Source: Ciborinia camelliae (Eukaryota > Ascomycota > Leotiomycetes > Helotiales > Sclerotiniaceae). Taken from it: 64,000 nucleotides of DNA. A program made the position numbers and the translations under genes. The notes under the pieces are model-generated. The model was not told where the DNA came from. It was given only the letters and a program-made list of their open reading frames with translations, and did no database searches. Shown here in pieces: positions 22,141 through 34,581 of this stretch (positions are counted from its first letter, which is position 1; every line of letters begins with the position of its first letter). The stretch spans positions 1,626,091-1,690,090 of the forward strand of contig JANPYM010000002.1 in NCBI GenBank assembly GCA_025890175.1. Direction: 5' to 3'.

Positions 22141-23706
22141 TTAAGTTTCAGCATCCGCCAACATATGTGTTCCGTTGGTTGCCTCGAGATGAGCACTTTG
22201 CTCGCGTTGCATTCTAGCCTCAATCTCCTTCAATTGACTCTCACGAGCCAACAACTCTTGTCTCTTGGCCTCAATTTCTCGCTGCACCTTGATCTCAATC
22301 TCTCTAAGCTTTTCCTCCTCACGACGGAGTTGCTCTTCCTTCAGGCGGACGGATTGGGAGGCCAAGTCCTCAGGGTTCATAGAAGCATCGCTGTAAACCA
22401 TTAGCATCCACTAGGAATAATTAGAATGAAATAAAACATACCCTCCATTACCACCTTCGACACTCTTGCTAAGCTTCTCGGTACGGTAGTTTTCATACAA
22501 GAAATCGTGGGTGATTTCCTTCAAATCTGCCAAATGGCTGTGTAAAAGAGCACTTCGAATGGCAAGGAAGTCGGAGTGTCTTGGGTTGTCAACCTCTACA
22601 ACACCCCATGGATACTGTCTGGCACGAACTTGGCGTCCACCAATCTCAACAACCTCCTCGGATCCTACAATGGCGAATGGCATTAAACCACGAAGCTCAG
22701 CATTCTCCTCAACTGTGTCTTCATCATCCTCCTCGATATCGTAAGGGAAGTTGTAGACAGGAATTCTGTAGTGCTCAATATCCTCCATTACAAGCTTTTT
22801 TGATTCTGCAAGTTCAGCAGGTGTCAAGGAATCAGCCTTCCCGATGACTGGAATAACATTAACTCTAGGGGAGAGGCGCTTCATGAGCTCAATATCTAGT
22901 TCGCGGAGGCTATGGGACACGTCAGCTTGGCATCTCACGGTAAACATTGAGATTTGACGTACCCGTGGCCGGTAGGGGTGATGAAGTATAGTAACGCATG
23001 GACACGATTGTCGCGGAAACGAGGATTACGCTTGATTCGGGACTCCTCTGCCAAAATATCGTCGTATTGTCTCTCAAGATAGCCAACAATTTCACCAAAA
23101 CTTTGTATCTGTCAGCTAGAAACTTTCAAATTGTATGTCATTCCTCCTACCTTGCCTCATTGTCGATCTGGTCTCCGAAGCCGGGTGTGTCAACAATTGT
23201 GAGTGAAATACGAGTTCCTTCTTCGTCTAGTTCCAGCTCTGGAAAAATATCAGTCAAAACTCATGTTGTGTAGAATGATCAGATCAAAATGTTGCTCACC
23301 AACTGTAACTGGCTTAATCTTAACTCCCTCCTCAAGATGAGCATTTGTCGCATCATCGGCGTCCTTGCTCTGGAGAACCTTTTTGCCGCATAAAGTATTC
23401 ACGAAAGTAGTTCGTCCTGAGAGATCCAGTCAATACCGCCCATCATTTCCACGTGTATATTGTATTGTCGTACCTGTGCCTGATGCACCGCAAACCATCA
23501 AACAGAACTGAATACCCTTCTTGACATTCTTCTTTCTTCGCATCTTGATCTATGGAAACCGCTGAGTTAGTATTGATCAAACTTCGAAATGTGAGAACAA
23601 ACCCCAGATGAGAACTATTGGGGAAGTTGCGGTCAGATTGTCCAGACTTGGATGGAGACCAAAAAAGTGTTGATAGGGATAAACGTACATTCAATGGAGA
23701 CGACAT
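22141..23706 (-). CDS. CDC11: Septin, CDC11/AspA group
   Basis: Seven exons, 23706-23689 (18 nt), 23549-23474, 23416-23300, 23238-23151, 23100-22963, 22909-22442 and 22390-22141, give 384 aa. The septin GTPase domain has a P-loop GASGTGRTT (about residues 27-35), in which the usual lysine is arginine, then DTPGFGD, a VIGKAD base-recognition motif and the septin unique element before the C-terminus. An acidic loop (YDIEEDDEDTVEENAEL) and a charged coiled coil (about residues 305-370) follow, the latter with alternating Glu/Arg heptads. The sequence closely resembles Cdc11/AspA. Septins polymerise at septa, branch points and hyphal tips. The first intron is the longest (139 bp) and follows only six codons. 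The gene is divergent from HSV2. Confidence 0.95.
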
Positions 23707-24802
23707 GATGTCTTATTATTACGAGGAATTTAACCACGAAGAAAAAACGATTGAACTGGGTAGGAAATGTAAGACGAAATGTTAAGGTTAAGAAGAAGAA
23801 TTGATGGAAAGAATGTCACTTCTTTTTCTCTAGGTATTGAACTTTTGAAATTGAAGTCGCGGAATTTACTCTCGTAAACTATCGGTCGACAAGTCGTTGC
23901 TTCTTCAGGTCAGGGGAATTAATTAGCGAAATAGACTGGTTGGTAGGATTAAACGCTTTACCTAATTAGACACTTAGGTACGCTTGTGCGAGGCTGAGAA
24001 AATGAATTTCTGGGGTGTTACCGGTCATTATGTACAGTCTTACTAGGTTACTAGGGATCTTTTATCTTGGAATATGAAACATAATCATAAATCATATAAT
24101 CATCTGATTCTCGTGCTTCTTGTTGTTATCACGATTCACGATATCACGATATCACATTCACTTCACGCCAGAGTCAAATTCATTGAAATTTTACCTGCGT
24201 GAAGGAATATTATTTCCCTCCTAGGAAAATCTGTCATGGCCGGGGATGGTTTCGATATAGGTACCAATACCATTGATGACCATTGATGAGTCGGGTACCA
24301 TTGATGGAAAGGAACCTAAACATCATTTATTACTAGGTAGGTAGGTAGGTGTAGGTATGTACTGTATTAGGGGCGGGACGATGTTGAAAAGACCCCCTAC
24401 TGGTCTAACGGAGTAGATACAGTCTTGCCACCCATTCATTAATTACGATTACGAACGGCGGATACCGTGGTACCTATTTACCAAGAGACTAGTACCTAGG
24501 TACGTACATATTACCTAGGTAGGCACCTGGGCAAGTACCTAATGAATCATAGCCTGAATGATAGCCTGACTGATAGCCTGCCTCCTTGAACACCACCACC
24601 ACCAACACTACCACACCACCGTATTGATACATCCTGATACATCCCTAATTTATCATACACCTACAGCATATCAATCACCATTTAAAGTACCACTAGTAAC
24701 GATGGTCTCTACAAGTTCATGATATATTCGACCTTATTTTTATCCATTGTTCTTTTACATTTCTAGCACAAACAATATTGTGGCACGTTATCGCTATCGA
24801 AG
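23707..24802. promoter_or_regulatory. Divergent region between CDC11 and HSV2
   Basis: About 1.1 kb separates the two start codons. It contains several TACCTAGGTA-type palindromes (near 24333-24356, 24493 and 24512), a tandem TATCACGATATCACGAT near 24127-24153 and a CACCACCAC tract near 24592. No coding frame is supported. Confidence 0.5.
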
Positions 24803-26195
24803 ATGAATACCAGGCCAGTGATAGAGAGCTCAAGGAATCCCGCAGCCTTATCAGCCTCCTTTAATTACGATGCGAGCTGCTTTGCTATTGGACTTGATAC
24901 AGGATTCCGCGGTATGTTTCAACAGTATCTTTTCCAAAGGACTTATTCTCATTGTAAAATTTAGTATTCAACTCAGAAGGATGTCAGCATCGAGTGACCA
25001 GAGGTATGCTTTAAACCACAACCCCGCGAATAGACAGCGCTGATTGAGGTAGACTTCAATGGTGGAGTTGGAACAGCAGAGATGCTTGGAAAGACCAACT
25101 ATATTGCCCTAGTTGGTGGAGGCAAGCAACCAAAGTTTGCTCAGAATAAGGCAAGCAGATATTGGGGGGTTGAGTTCATCTTTACAAGCTAACACCATTG
25201 TAGGTGATCGTCTGGGATGACTCAAAGCGAAAAGTTGCTGCACAACTATCGGTCCTTACATCTGTTAAAGGTGTGCGAATCTCGAGGACTCACATAGTAG
25301 TTGCACTTTTAAACAGCATCCGCGTCTACCATTTCCACAGTACACCTGAGCTATATCAGACTTACGAAACTGCAGGGAATCCTTATGGTTTATGCTGCTT
25401 GGGTGCCAGTATCTTAATATTTCCTGGTAGAACAGCTGGGCAAGTACATGTGGTTGAACTCGATAGTGGAAATGTTAGCATTATACCTGCTCATTCGGGC
25501 GCTCTTCGAGCTCTAGCCTTAAGTCGTGATGAGGAGGTCATTGCAACTGCCAGCGAAACTGTACGTCTTTGATCACCGTCTAAATGATTTTGAAAATTTC
25601 TAAGCTCACATCAATACAGGGCACACTGGTCCGGGTATTTGCAACAAGCAATTGTGCGAAGATAGCGGAACTTCGACGAGGTGTGGATCACGCCGATATT
25701 TTCTCTGTTTCCATTGCCCCTTCAGGTCAGCTCCTAGCTGTTACTTCAGATAAATCTACGCTTCATATTTTTGATATTCCACATCCGTCAAAGCCTCCAC
25801 GATCGGAATCAGAACCTGGTCCTCGACGACTTACATCCCTTGGCGGTGGTGGTATCAATAGTCCAACAACACCGGATTCTGATACTAGCCACAAGTGGGG
25901 AATTCTAGGGAAATTACCATTAATGCCCCGAGTGTTCTCAGATATATATTCCTTTGCAACAGCGACATTCTCCACTGGGGAGGAGCCTTTATCCGCATCT
26001 TCTAATCCACTGACAGCAAGCGACGCTGGACCAAAGCCCACGAAAGGTGTCATCGGATGGACAAGTGATGAGAGTATAATTGTTATCGGAGCAGGCACCG
26101 ACAGTAGATGGGAGAAATTTATTATTGCCGAGGGTGAAGATGGAAAGCGTTACTGCATAAGGGATGGTTGGAAGAGGGTTCTTAGAGTCGAATAA
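24803..26195 (+). CDS. HSV2: PROPPIN (WD40, PtdIns3P-binding) of the HSV2 group
   Basis: Exons 24803-24911, 24965-25003 (39 nt), 25053-25150, 25204-25560 and 25620-26195 give 392 aa. The protein is a seven-bladed beta-propeller type with the phosphoinositide motif LRRG (residues 219-222), followed by AIFSV-like and [13 protein letters not shown] segments typical of PROPPINs. The motif [13 protein letters not shown] and the ending W-K-R-V-L match the HSV2/WIPI3-4 branch more than ATG18. Such proteins bind PtdIns3P and PtdIns(3,5)P2 and act in (micro)autophagy at the vacuole and endosome. Intron 3 (25151-25203) begins GC rather than GT; its donor AAG|GCAAGC otherwise fits, and splicing there restores the conserved NK-VIVWDD junction. 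The 3' end is convergent with IST3. Confidence 0.94.
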
Positions 26196-26392
26196 ATACC
26201 CTTTTAGTTTTTATGCATATAGGTCACGGCACTTCACGGAGTCAGGATATCATTATGATCGGAGTTGGTTGGGTATTAGCATATATGGGTGGGCATTATG
26301 CATGGATTTAGGGGTTGCCACAAGAGATTGCATATCGCACCGACTGGGTTTATAGAATCGTTAACAAGGGAATGTTACGGTTCTGTGATATT

Positions 26393-27441
26393 TTATTGGT
26401 GTTGCCTCCGGCTATCATGTCTGTTCTCCCTTGAATCATCTCTCCTCCTTTCCCGTCGCTCATTAGTCCTATCATTGTCCCTATATTCTCGTTCGTCATT
26501 AAGACGCCTTGGCGCATCTCCATCTCTATCTCTCCGTGATCGGGAATCGTGTTTATCATCCTCATTATGACTTGGTGACCGTTCACGCCGTGACCCCCTT
26601 TCTCTTCTGCCATCATCCTCTGGCGACCTCTTCCTAGATTCACGACCCCGCTTCCTATCGTGGCCATGGGATCTATGCCGAGAGCGATGGTCATCGTCCA
26701 AATCCTCTTCTTCATCCCTAACCCGCCTAGATCTATGGTGATGTCTATGCTTTCTGCTCTTCTCGGACTTTTCGGGCTTGCTTCCCCCTTTGGCTCTAGC
26801 CAGAGCTTTTGCGACCTCTTCCTTCTTCTCTTCAATCAAAAATGCTTTCATTGGATCATCCTCGTCATGATCCCTAATCAAGAGCGCCAGTTCCCTCTCT
26901 TCCTTAAGCATCGGCCTCTGCTCTTCTTCGTCCTCGCTGCCCTCACTCTCCCCACTGGTTTTTCTCCTCTTCCGTCTCTCCTCCCCTTCGCCATCCAAAT
27001 CCACATTCAGATCCATCCCAGGGTCCTCCTCTCCCTCCTTCCTCTTATATCTCGTATGATCCACCCTCAAAGTTCTACCAGCAATTACCGCGCCTCCTAA
27101 ATTGTCAACGGCTAAATCTGTACTCCTTTGATCCTCATATTTCAAGAATGCAAACCCCTTAGATTTTCCGGTCTCTTTATCCCGCACAAGATTGATATAT
27201 GTAGGTTCACCATATTGTGAGAATATGGTTAAGACGTCACCTTCGGATAGCTCAAAAGGAAGGCCGCCGATGTAAATATAAGCTGTATCGCGATAATCCG
27301 TATGCCATGAGGCAGATGGAGAGCTGGAGATCAATTAGCAAGCATGCTTTATCGCAATTGAAATTAATGATTATTGTGAACTTACACTCCATTCTCCAAC
27401 TCACGTCTATTGAGCTCTTGAATCTGACGAATGGTATTCAT
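26393..27441 (-). CDS. IST3: U2 snRNP-associated RNA-binding protein IST3 (RBMX2 homologue)
   Basis: Two exons, 27441-27386 and 27323-26393, give 328 aa. The start MNTIRQIQELNRRELENGV and the following SASWHTDYRDTAYIYIGGL are the IST3/RBMX2 signature. One RRM spans about residues 34-112, with RNP2 (YIYIGGL) and RNP1 (KGFAFLKY). The remaining two thirds is a charged RS/RD/KR-rich tail, much longer than in yeast Ist3. IST3 is part of the RES complex (with Bud13 and Pml1) that binds the spliceosome and supports pre-mRNA splicing and retention. Only 197 bp separate its stop from that of HSV2 (convergent), so the 3' UTRs may overlap. The upstream side is shared with the dynein chain gene. Confidence 0.95.
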
Positions 27442-27785
27442 TTTGTGATATGTAGAGAATGAAACAATTATGGTGAGGCGGAATAAAGAGGACAAGGCTG
27501 CCAAAATTAAAAAGATTTGGCCCCTGCCTCGCGTGTTCACTGCATTGATCCGCGTTCACAACTTTATGAAGCTTCCCCAAACCACAGTACTTGATGAGGT
27601 CTAGATCAACCAATGCGATAAATACGAAGCTCGTCGATCCTTACCCTCCATACATCGCATGGTAACTTTTTGGGCCGGGAAGAATCAACGACAATACCTA
27701 GGCTTGAACGATAGTCCTCAAAACTGCATGGTTACAGTACAATACAGGGGAAAGGAAGTAAATAAACCTTGAAGAGACAGCGAAT
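27442..27785. promoter_or_regulatory. Bidirectional promoter between IST3 and the dynein light intermediate chain gene
   Basis: The 344 bp between two divergent start codons must carry both promoters. I see no clear TATA box or recognised factor site. Confidence 0.5.
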
Positions 27786-29623
27786 ATGGCGAACAATAGG
27801 GCGTCGATCTACACGCAAGCTACGACATCGACGGATGATGAGGAGAAGAAGGATATGTGGTCTTCCATGTTGGATGGAGTAGCGAGTGGGAAACGATTAC
27901 CGGAGAAGAATATCCTTGTGCTAGGTACTGCAGCAGTACTCCGAATCTGCCAAAGAGGGAAATACTAATATAAAGTAGGAGGAACCACGGATTCACAGAG
28001 AGAATTTCTAGAGGCTTTGTCGGTGGACGAGACCAGGAAATCTCAGGATAGACAGAGTAGCAAACAACCTCCTATTGCAAACAACTTTGCTTTGGGATAC
28101 ACATATCATGATGTTCTGGATGCGGATCATGAAGGTATGCTTCATTCAGCGCAGTTTCCCCCCCAAATGAGGATCTGGCTGATATTATCTAGATATCTTG
28201 GCTCGATTATCCTTATATTTACTCGCCGATCCTTCGCCCTCCTTCACCCCTCTAATGCAACCACTTCTTACACCGCAAACAATCCCAAATACACTTATTG
28301 TCATACTACTTGACTGGTCGCAACCATGGTTCTGGCTTAGAGAACTGCGGGACTGGATATGTCTTCTGCGGCCTTTATTAATATCTCTGGATGAGGACTG
28401 TAAGGAAAAAATGGAAGAGGTTATGATTAGTTGGAGGGATAGAGGGCGCGGTGGGAGTTCTTTGGATGGTGGAGGAAGTACTGCTTCCGAGGGAGATGTC
28501 AGTCTGCCTTTGGGTCCTGGAGAATGGGAAGAAGCTTTAGGGCTACCACTATGTGTGGTTTGTCAAAATGTAGGTTTATCTATTGTGCAAGCGCATATAT
28601 GTGCTCTATTAACGAGTGTATAGTCTGACAAAATCGAAACACTGGAGAAAGAGCGGTCGTGGAGGGAGGATGAATTTGACTTCGTTCTGCAGTCTTTACG
28701 CACAATTCTCCTCAAGCGTAGGTTTATCCTTTACTACGTTCACACATACATGCTAACTATGTCAGATGGTGCATCCCTCATATACACAACTCCAGGCGTT
28801 ACGAGTTCTCTGCAAGGCCTGATACACTCCTCTCTTGGCATCCACTCTCTTCTGAAAAGACAACCCATTAGGCACAATGTTATTGATCGCGACAAGGTAG
28901 TCGTGCCGCCCAATTGGGACTCCTGGGGTAAAATTCGAGTACTGCGTGAGGGTTTCGATGTAGAAGAAGTAAACAAAGGCTGGTCACACGATATTGAAGA
29001 AGATTCAGAACCTTCGATCAATGGCGATGGTGCGGCATCACAACCAGAAGAACCTACATCTAATAGTGCGGTATCAGCATACGAAGAAGTCATCCAGGAC
29101 CCTAGTCTCGATGCCTTGCAAGCGACATCTGCAGAGTCACAAGGTCTGAAGTTAGAAGTGTCCAGTCTTGATGCTCAGAATTTTCTGGCTTCTCAAGTCG
29201 AGATCCTACACACGATTAGTCAAGGGCCAGATGTCTCAAACGTGGATAGTAGTCGTTTGGTTAATGGTCGTAAGATATCAAGTGAATATGGGAATGGCGA
29301 GGAGAAGGCATCGGATGAAGGAAGAGTTAATGAACATATTGGACCAGTTCAATTCAATATGGGTGGTATTCAAGTCGATGCCGATGATATGTTACAAAGA
29401 TTAAGGGTATGTAGTTTTCTCAATTTGGAAATCTTTGCGTGGGACTAATAAGACCTAGGAACGACAAGCATATTCTTCACCAGAGTCAACAACGCCAGGC
29501 TCTCGCGCCGATCCATCGGCAGAAGGCAAAGTGCAGAACGAAGCATTAGCATCTTTCTTTGCCGGACTAATGAAACGAGGTGGAAGCTCCCAGAATAGTC
29601 CTAAACCAGGAGCTTCATCCTGA
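27786..29623 (+). CDS. Dynein light intermediate chain
   Basis: Six exons, 27786-27924, 27979-28134, 28193-28569, 28624-28717, 28766-29406 and 29459-29623, give 523 aa. The Ras-like domain begins with NILVLGGTTDSQREFL, where a P-loop would be; the canonical GKS/T is missing, as is usual in fungal chains. ALGYTYHDVLDAD, a Trp-rich LLDWSQPWFWLRELRDW segment and the SLIYTTPGVTSSLQGLI/PNWDSWGKI region match the DLIC family. The second half is acidic and disordered and ends in a Ser/Pro-rich tail with a helix (ASFFAGLMKRG) that could contact cargo adaptors. The protein would be a subunit of cytoplasmic dynein, which moves nuclei and endosomes along microtubules. All splice phases match. Confidence 0.93.
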
Positions 29624-30612
29624 GTGTGCGTAAAGTTTGCTTTGTCGGCATAGCATAGGTGGCTTAATTAGCCAGAGACTCTATCCTGGCATCCGCCAAG
29701 TCAAAGTACGAAAGCGAGCGATAGCGGGTACGGGAGGGGCGGAAATGGGGACTGCAGTCGAAGGAGGAAAGAGTGAGAGTGCCCTTTTGCATGATACCCG
29801 GCGGGCTGGCTAGATGTAAACTTATATACATTTGTTCCATATCGATGGATTTGATCCAGGCAATTCGTGGCATGCCTCTTTGAAAGATAATGTGCTGTGT
29901 TGGAGAAGAAGGTACATTAGTAGATGAGAACGTCGTATTTTTTTGTAATATTCAATTGAAACCAAGAATTGCGATAATTAATTATTACTTTAGATATGCA
30001 ATAAAAAATTTTCAAATGGAGAAGATAGCATCATTATCTTATTGCTTTGTTGTATTGATATATTAGATCACTCGATGAACTTTTCCAATTCTAAAAAGTT
30101 TACTAGATGTTGTTACGCGCGTCACGTTCGCATGGATGTGGGAATAGCTTCATAAATTAACAATCAGATAAAAGAACTATGCTGAAGAGGAAAAAATCCT
30201 CTCCTCTTCAAGAGATCATCATTTTATATAAGGGATGGTCACGTGATTATATGCATGGCATTCAACTAGCCAGATGCCTAGGTATGAATGACAGCTACAA
30301 CAATTTCGTAGCGATCGCTTATAATTAAACGGGTTCAGGTTGGTGACGATCCTTATGGTCGAGTCTAACAGATTGAACCCGCATGTTCCTAGAAGGTACC
30401 TAGATACTTGACTTACGATCTCTAGTGTTTGATCGCCGATACATTTGTACATTTGTTAATTTCTCGATTTATAGGATTGTAGATTTCCAAGGTTGTAAGT
30501 ACTCATCTCATTCTTAAAAGTGAAGCTTGAGTTCGCTGGTGTGTTTGACTGGTCTAGAGTGACAACCTAAGCTTTCTTCCTCAACCCCTTCATTCAATCT
30601 TTGATACGGGAC
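29624..30612. other. Convergent intergenic region, nothing recognised
   Basis: The region lies between the dynein chain 3' end and the SDR 3' end. It is AT-rich. An 8-bp inverted repeat (CGGGTTCA 30330 / TGAACCCG 30374) is the only structure seen. Confidence 0.5.
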
Positions 30613-31742
30613 TTAATCCCGATACTTCGCCAACAACTTATCATCCCAACTACATAAACTCCATTAGTTTTCCCCTTTCCTCCAGATATTAAAATGACTC
30701 ACCTCAAAAATCTCCCGCTCAATCCTTCTTCCTTCAACTTCTCATCGATAGCTAATCCCGCCATAACACCACCAGGTTGTTCCGCTTTCAATAGTTTTCC
30801 TCCTTGGTGTAGTCCGATGAACTTCTCGGCGTCTTTTTTGTCCATCACTCCACTGGTGCTGTGACCCCTTATTTCCCGTTGCATCTCGGTATCGACGACT
30901 CCGGGTCGGATTGCGAGGGAGGTGATCAGGGGTTCCTCGACTGAGAGGGTTTGGGCGAGATGGTTTAGGGCGGCTTTGGATGAGCCGTAGGGCCCCCATG
31001 AGCTATAGGCGGAGGCGGCGGCACCGGATGAGGTGAGGAGGATGGTGCCTTGTGTGGTGCGGAGGTGGGGGATAGAGGGAGTTATCTATGGGTGGGAGGT
31101 TAGTTGCTATATGGGATTGGATGCGGGATGGGAGCGGGGGAGCGAACGAATGCCAGTGCGCTGAAGAAGTTGATGTCAAATAGGGTGCGCCATTCTTCTG
31201 GAGTGCTGTCGGATATGCGTTTTACTGGGGACAGAGTTCCGTGATTAATGATCAGACCGTCCAGTTTGGAGAATCGTTTGATGGTGGTATCAACGGCTTG
31301 CGGTCCTATCTAATAATGAAGGATACGGTCAGTTGACAGCTAAAGCATACTCAGTAGACAAGGGGTACGACGGAATGCCGAAGTGATATATATGTATAAA
31401 CCGTATAACCCCTAGATGAAGGATGGCACATTTCAAACGCTCTATACCCAGTAGAAGCAGATCACTACCTGCACCTTTATCGTACTCTTTCTTCACTAGA
31501 GGAAAATCACAACCTTCTCATATCTCCAAGTCCAGACTTTCCCCTCAACAACTTACCTTAAAATCACATAAATCCCCCACAACAACCTCCACCTGCTCTG
31601 GATACTCCTTCTTCAATTCCTCCATGGGTCCTGCAGTCCTAGCTACAAGCACCACATTGTGTTTTTCTCTAAGAAGTTTTTGGGCAATAGCAAGACCAAT
31701 TCCGCGGCTTGCACCGGTGAGAATTATTGTTCTGGGTGACAT
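30613..31742 (-). CDS. Short-chain dehydrogenase/reductase (IRC24/benzil-reductase-like)
   Basis: Four exons, 31742-31557, 31309-31148, 31085-30703 and 30649-30613, give 255 aa, a classic SDR length. The cofactor motif TGASRGIG, the LIINHGTL segment (NHG in place of NAG), the catalytic serine in LLTSSGAA and YGSSKAA (YxxxK) are all present, then RPGVVDTEM. The last exon adds only a short tail ending WDDKLLAKYRD. It is supported by a good GTGAGT donor and by the SDR-typical C-terminus; reading through the donor instead stops two codons later. The small NHG-type enzymes resemble yeast YIR035C/IRC24, NADPH-dependent carbonyl reductases, but the substrate here is unknown. The gene is divergent from TDA3. 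Confidence 0.88.
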
Positions 31743-32312
31743 CTTTGGATACCTAACAAAGAAATTATGAGAAGCTCATGCGAATATGAGTATTGTATTG
31801 TACTGTATGTGATGATCGTGAGGGTGGTGATAGACGCGTGATGTGGATGTGTGTTTGGTGGGGCAATTGGATATCTTTTACGAAATCATTTGGAGCTTCC
31901 CTGTGAATTCTTTGGAAGCTTGAGATAAGAACAACCTCATCTACTCGTGGTGTATTCATAGGTACTATTCTATAGGTAGGGACTGCACTATAGATATGTA
32001 CCTACCTAGGTAGTTGGTAGGTATATTTTTCATATCTGCATTATTATCATCTTCTCTTTCTTATAATTCACATCTAAAATGTATAAAGGGCCAACATATT
32101 CAATCTCATTGAGTCATTACGTCATATGCGGGGCAGGGCGTAGGCGTGAAGTTATGCAGCACCAGAGAGTAACATCTAGATAACTTATCTACTGATTGTA
32201 GTAGATAACATCCATCTATTCAATATTAATTTAAAAGTACAAATCTCTCAAGTCTGTCGTGTAAATTTGTTTATCGAAAGTATCTTGAAAGTATCCTTTC
32301 AAACATTTCATC
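31743..32312. promoter_or_regulatory. Divergent region between the SDR and TDA3
   Basis: The 570 bp between two start codons contain the palindrome-like TACCTACCTAGGTAG near 32000-32014 and the inverse ATCTACTACAATC-type repeat near 32189-32208. No coding frame is supported. Confidence 0.45.
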
Positions 32313-33632
32313 ATGTCCAACACCGTAATCCTCGGCACAGGTATAATTGGTCTCTCAACCGCCTACTATCTCTCCCTTTCTCAGACCCCCACCACCATCC
32401 ACCTCGTCGACCCATCTCCTACCCTTTTCTCTTCCGCTTCTGGCTTTGCAGGTGGTTTCCTTTCTCGAGATTGGTTCTCTCAAGAATCGTTTGACTTGGG
32501 TCTCTTGAGTTTTGAGGAGCATAAAAAACTCGCGGGAGAACACGCCGGGAGCGAGACTTGGGGGTATAGTGTGAGTAAAAGCGTGAGTTATGTGAGCCAC
32601 GTCTATGCGGAGAGCTTGAGGAAGAGTGGAAAGAAGGGAGTTAGAGGAGATGATTGGTTGAGAGTCGGTGGAAGTAGAGCCGAGACTTCAAGTGAAAGTG
32701 AGGGCGCGAGGATGAACGAGATTATAGATGCCGGTGGGGAGGGACCGAAATGGTTGAGAAGGAGCAAAGGTGATGAATTGCAAGTCATTAGTGAGGATGG
32801 GAGTACAGCTCAAGTGTAAGTTAGTCTAAAAGCCTTTATAATTGTCCAGAATCTCATTAACAAGTCAAGTGACCCTCTCAAGCTATGTCAATTTCTCCTC
32901 GCCACCTGTGTTGCCAGCGGAGTACAGCTCCATCACCCTGCAAAAGCCGTGTCCGTTCATCAAGATATGAGATCCGAAATATCTAGCATACGTATCTTGA
33001 ATACCTCCACAAATATCCAATCTGATATTCCGTGTACGAAAATTTTGATAGCAGCAGGCGCTTGGTCACCTGAGGTATTTTCTACTTTATTCCCCGAATC
33101 ATCGTTAAGTTTACCGGTTTCAAGTCTAGCTGGTCATTCTTTGGTGGTGAGAGCACCGGATTGGAACGATGAACAGGAGAAGGAATGTCATGCTGTATTT
33201 GCTAGTGATGAGGATGGATATTCACCAGAGGTCTTCTCGAGGAAGGGTGGTGAGATCTATATTGCGGGCTTGAATTCCTACAGTATACCATTGCCAAGGC
33301 TCGCAACAGAGTCAAAGATTCAAGAGGATGCCGTGCAGTCATTGGAGACGACAGCGAGAAGAATGTTTGGTCTTGACGGAAGCATTGAAGTTATCAGGAA
33401 GGGCTTATGCTTTCGACCGATTACGAATAGGGGGACACCAATTTTGGCGAGAATCCCCGAGGAAAGTTTAGGCGGAATGGGGACCAGGAGTGATGGGGGC
33501 GTTTGGCTCGCTGCGGGACATGGTCCTTGGGGTATTAGTTTAAGCTTGGGCACTGGAAAAGTAATGGCGGAGATGATACAAGGAAAGCCTACAAGCGCTG
33601 ATGTCTCGGGATTGGGTTTTAACAACGAATGA
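32313..33632 (+). CDS. TDA3: FAD-dependent oxidoreductase of the TDA3/DAO family
   Basis: Two exons, 32313-32815 and 32870-33632, give 421 aa. An N-terminal Rossmann FAD motif VILGTGIIGLSTAYYL is followed by the acidic strand end LVDPS and by SASGFAGGFLSRDWF. The second exon has VDPLKLCQFLL, KILIAAGAWSPEV and, near the C-terminus, CFRPITNRGTPI plus GVWLAAGHGPWGISLSLGTGK, the standard D-amino-acid-oxidase-fold ending. The pattern fits the fungal TDA3 group; yeast Tda3 is linked to endosome-to-Golgi retrieval, but its catalytic substrate is not settled. The intron (32816-32869) has a good GTAAGT donor and an AAG acceptor, the only AG that keeps the frame. It has no signal peptide, so a cytosolic location is likely. 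Confidence 0.88.
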
Positions 33633-34581
33633 ATTATGGTTGCAAGGGATTCTGAGCCCAAAATTCTGAGGGGGTTTCTTAATTCCTCAACAATCGAGGG
33701 GGTTTTGTTCTAAAAACCTCACCTTACCTTGAAAAGCATTTTTAGCCCTCAATGGAATTTTCTTGCGAGGGTGTCGTTGATAAAAACATAGCATAGGATC
33801 GATCTTATTGCTGACCGGATCCAAAGTAATGAATTTCCCAATTCGTTACTTTCATGTTTTTATGGTTCTGCTTATTTCTAAGTTATGTACAGAACCTCGA
33901 GGGATTCCGAATACTTTGGAATCTTGATTTCTTGTGTGAATACATGTCTTCGATATATGAGATATGCAACACAACCCATGTGCGATAAATGATCAACTTT
34001 ATTAAATATTGAAATGTCAGTCTCCAACAAAATCATCCATCCAAGAACATGCCCAGAATCATTTTTTTGGTGATAATCTGTGTAATTTTTTGGGTCTTCA
34101 AACCTGCACTCTTGAGGGATCACTAGAGGAACAATGCTGACTCAACTTTGCTGAACAAATGACCAAGAGTTTCACACGGGCCAGTACAAATATCAAGAAT
34201 AGTAGAGGCGGAGGAATGCACTTGCTAGAACTGGTAATTGTCATAACTACAAGTCAATTGGTGGTATCCACAGTCCTTGAGTTTTCACATAAACCTCTAA
34301 GACGTCCCTAAATGAAGGATAAATACCAGAGTCACCGCGGTGTTCTCTAAACAAGGGGGGATCAGGCTTCAGTCTTCCACTAGGAGCCATGCAGATCCAA
34401 TACCCCGCCATGAATTCTCCTACTGAACAATTGTACGAATCCGGACCCAGTAATCATGTTGTGACTGCCAGCCCATCACTACAATATCATTTGTAAAGGT
34501 ATCTTCTCGATTCGTTGACGCCATCCCTATGTACAAACACGATCGTTTCGTCCAGCAGCCTCCCTAACCCCCATTTAACCT
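33633..34581. other. Convergent intergenic region, nothing recognised
   Basis: The region lies between the TDA3 stop and the stop of the small complex I gene. Frames up to about 80 codons occur on the minus strand (33878-34123) but have no family resemblance. Confidence 0.5.

Noticed and set aside
30330..30381. An inverted repeat CGGGTTCA/TGAACCCG reminiscent of a tRNA T-arm
   Set aside because: No acceptor, D-arm or anticodon stem can be built around it. The B-box-like match is isolated.
33878..34123. An 81-codon minus-strand frame between TDA3 and the complex I gene
   Set aside because: It has no recognisable domain, lies in a convergent 3' region, and no conserved splice pattern extends it.
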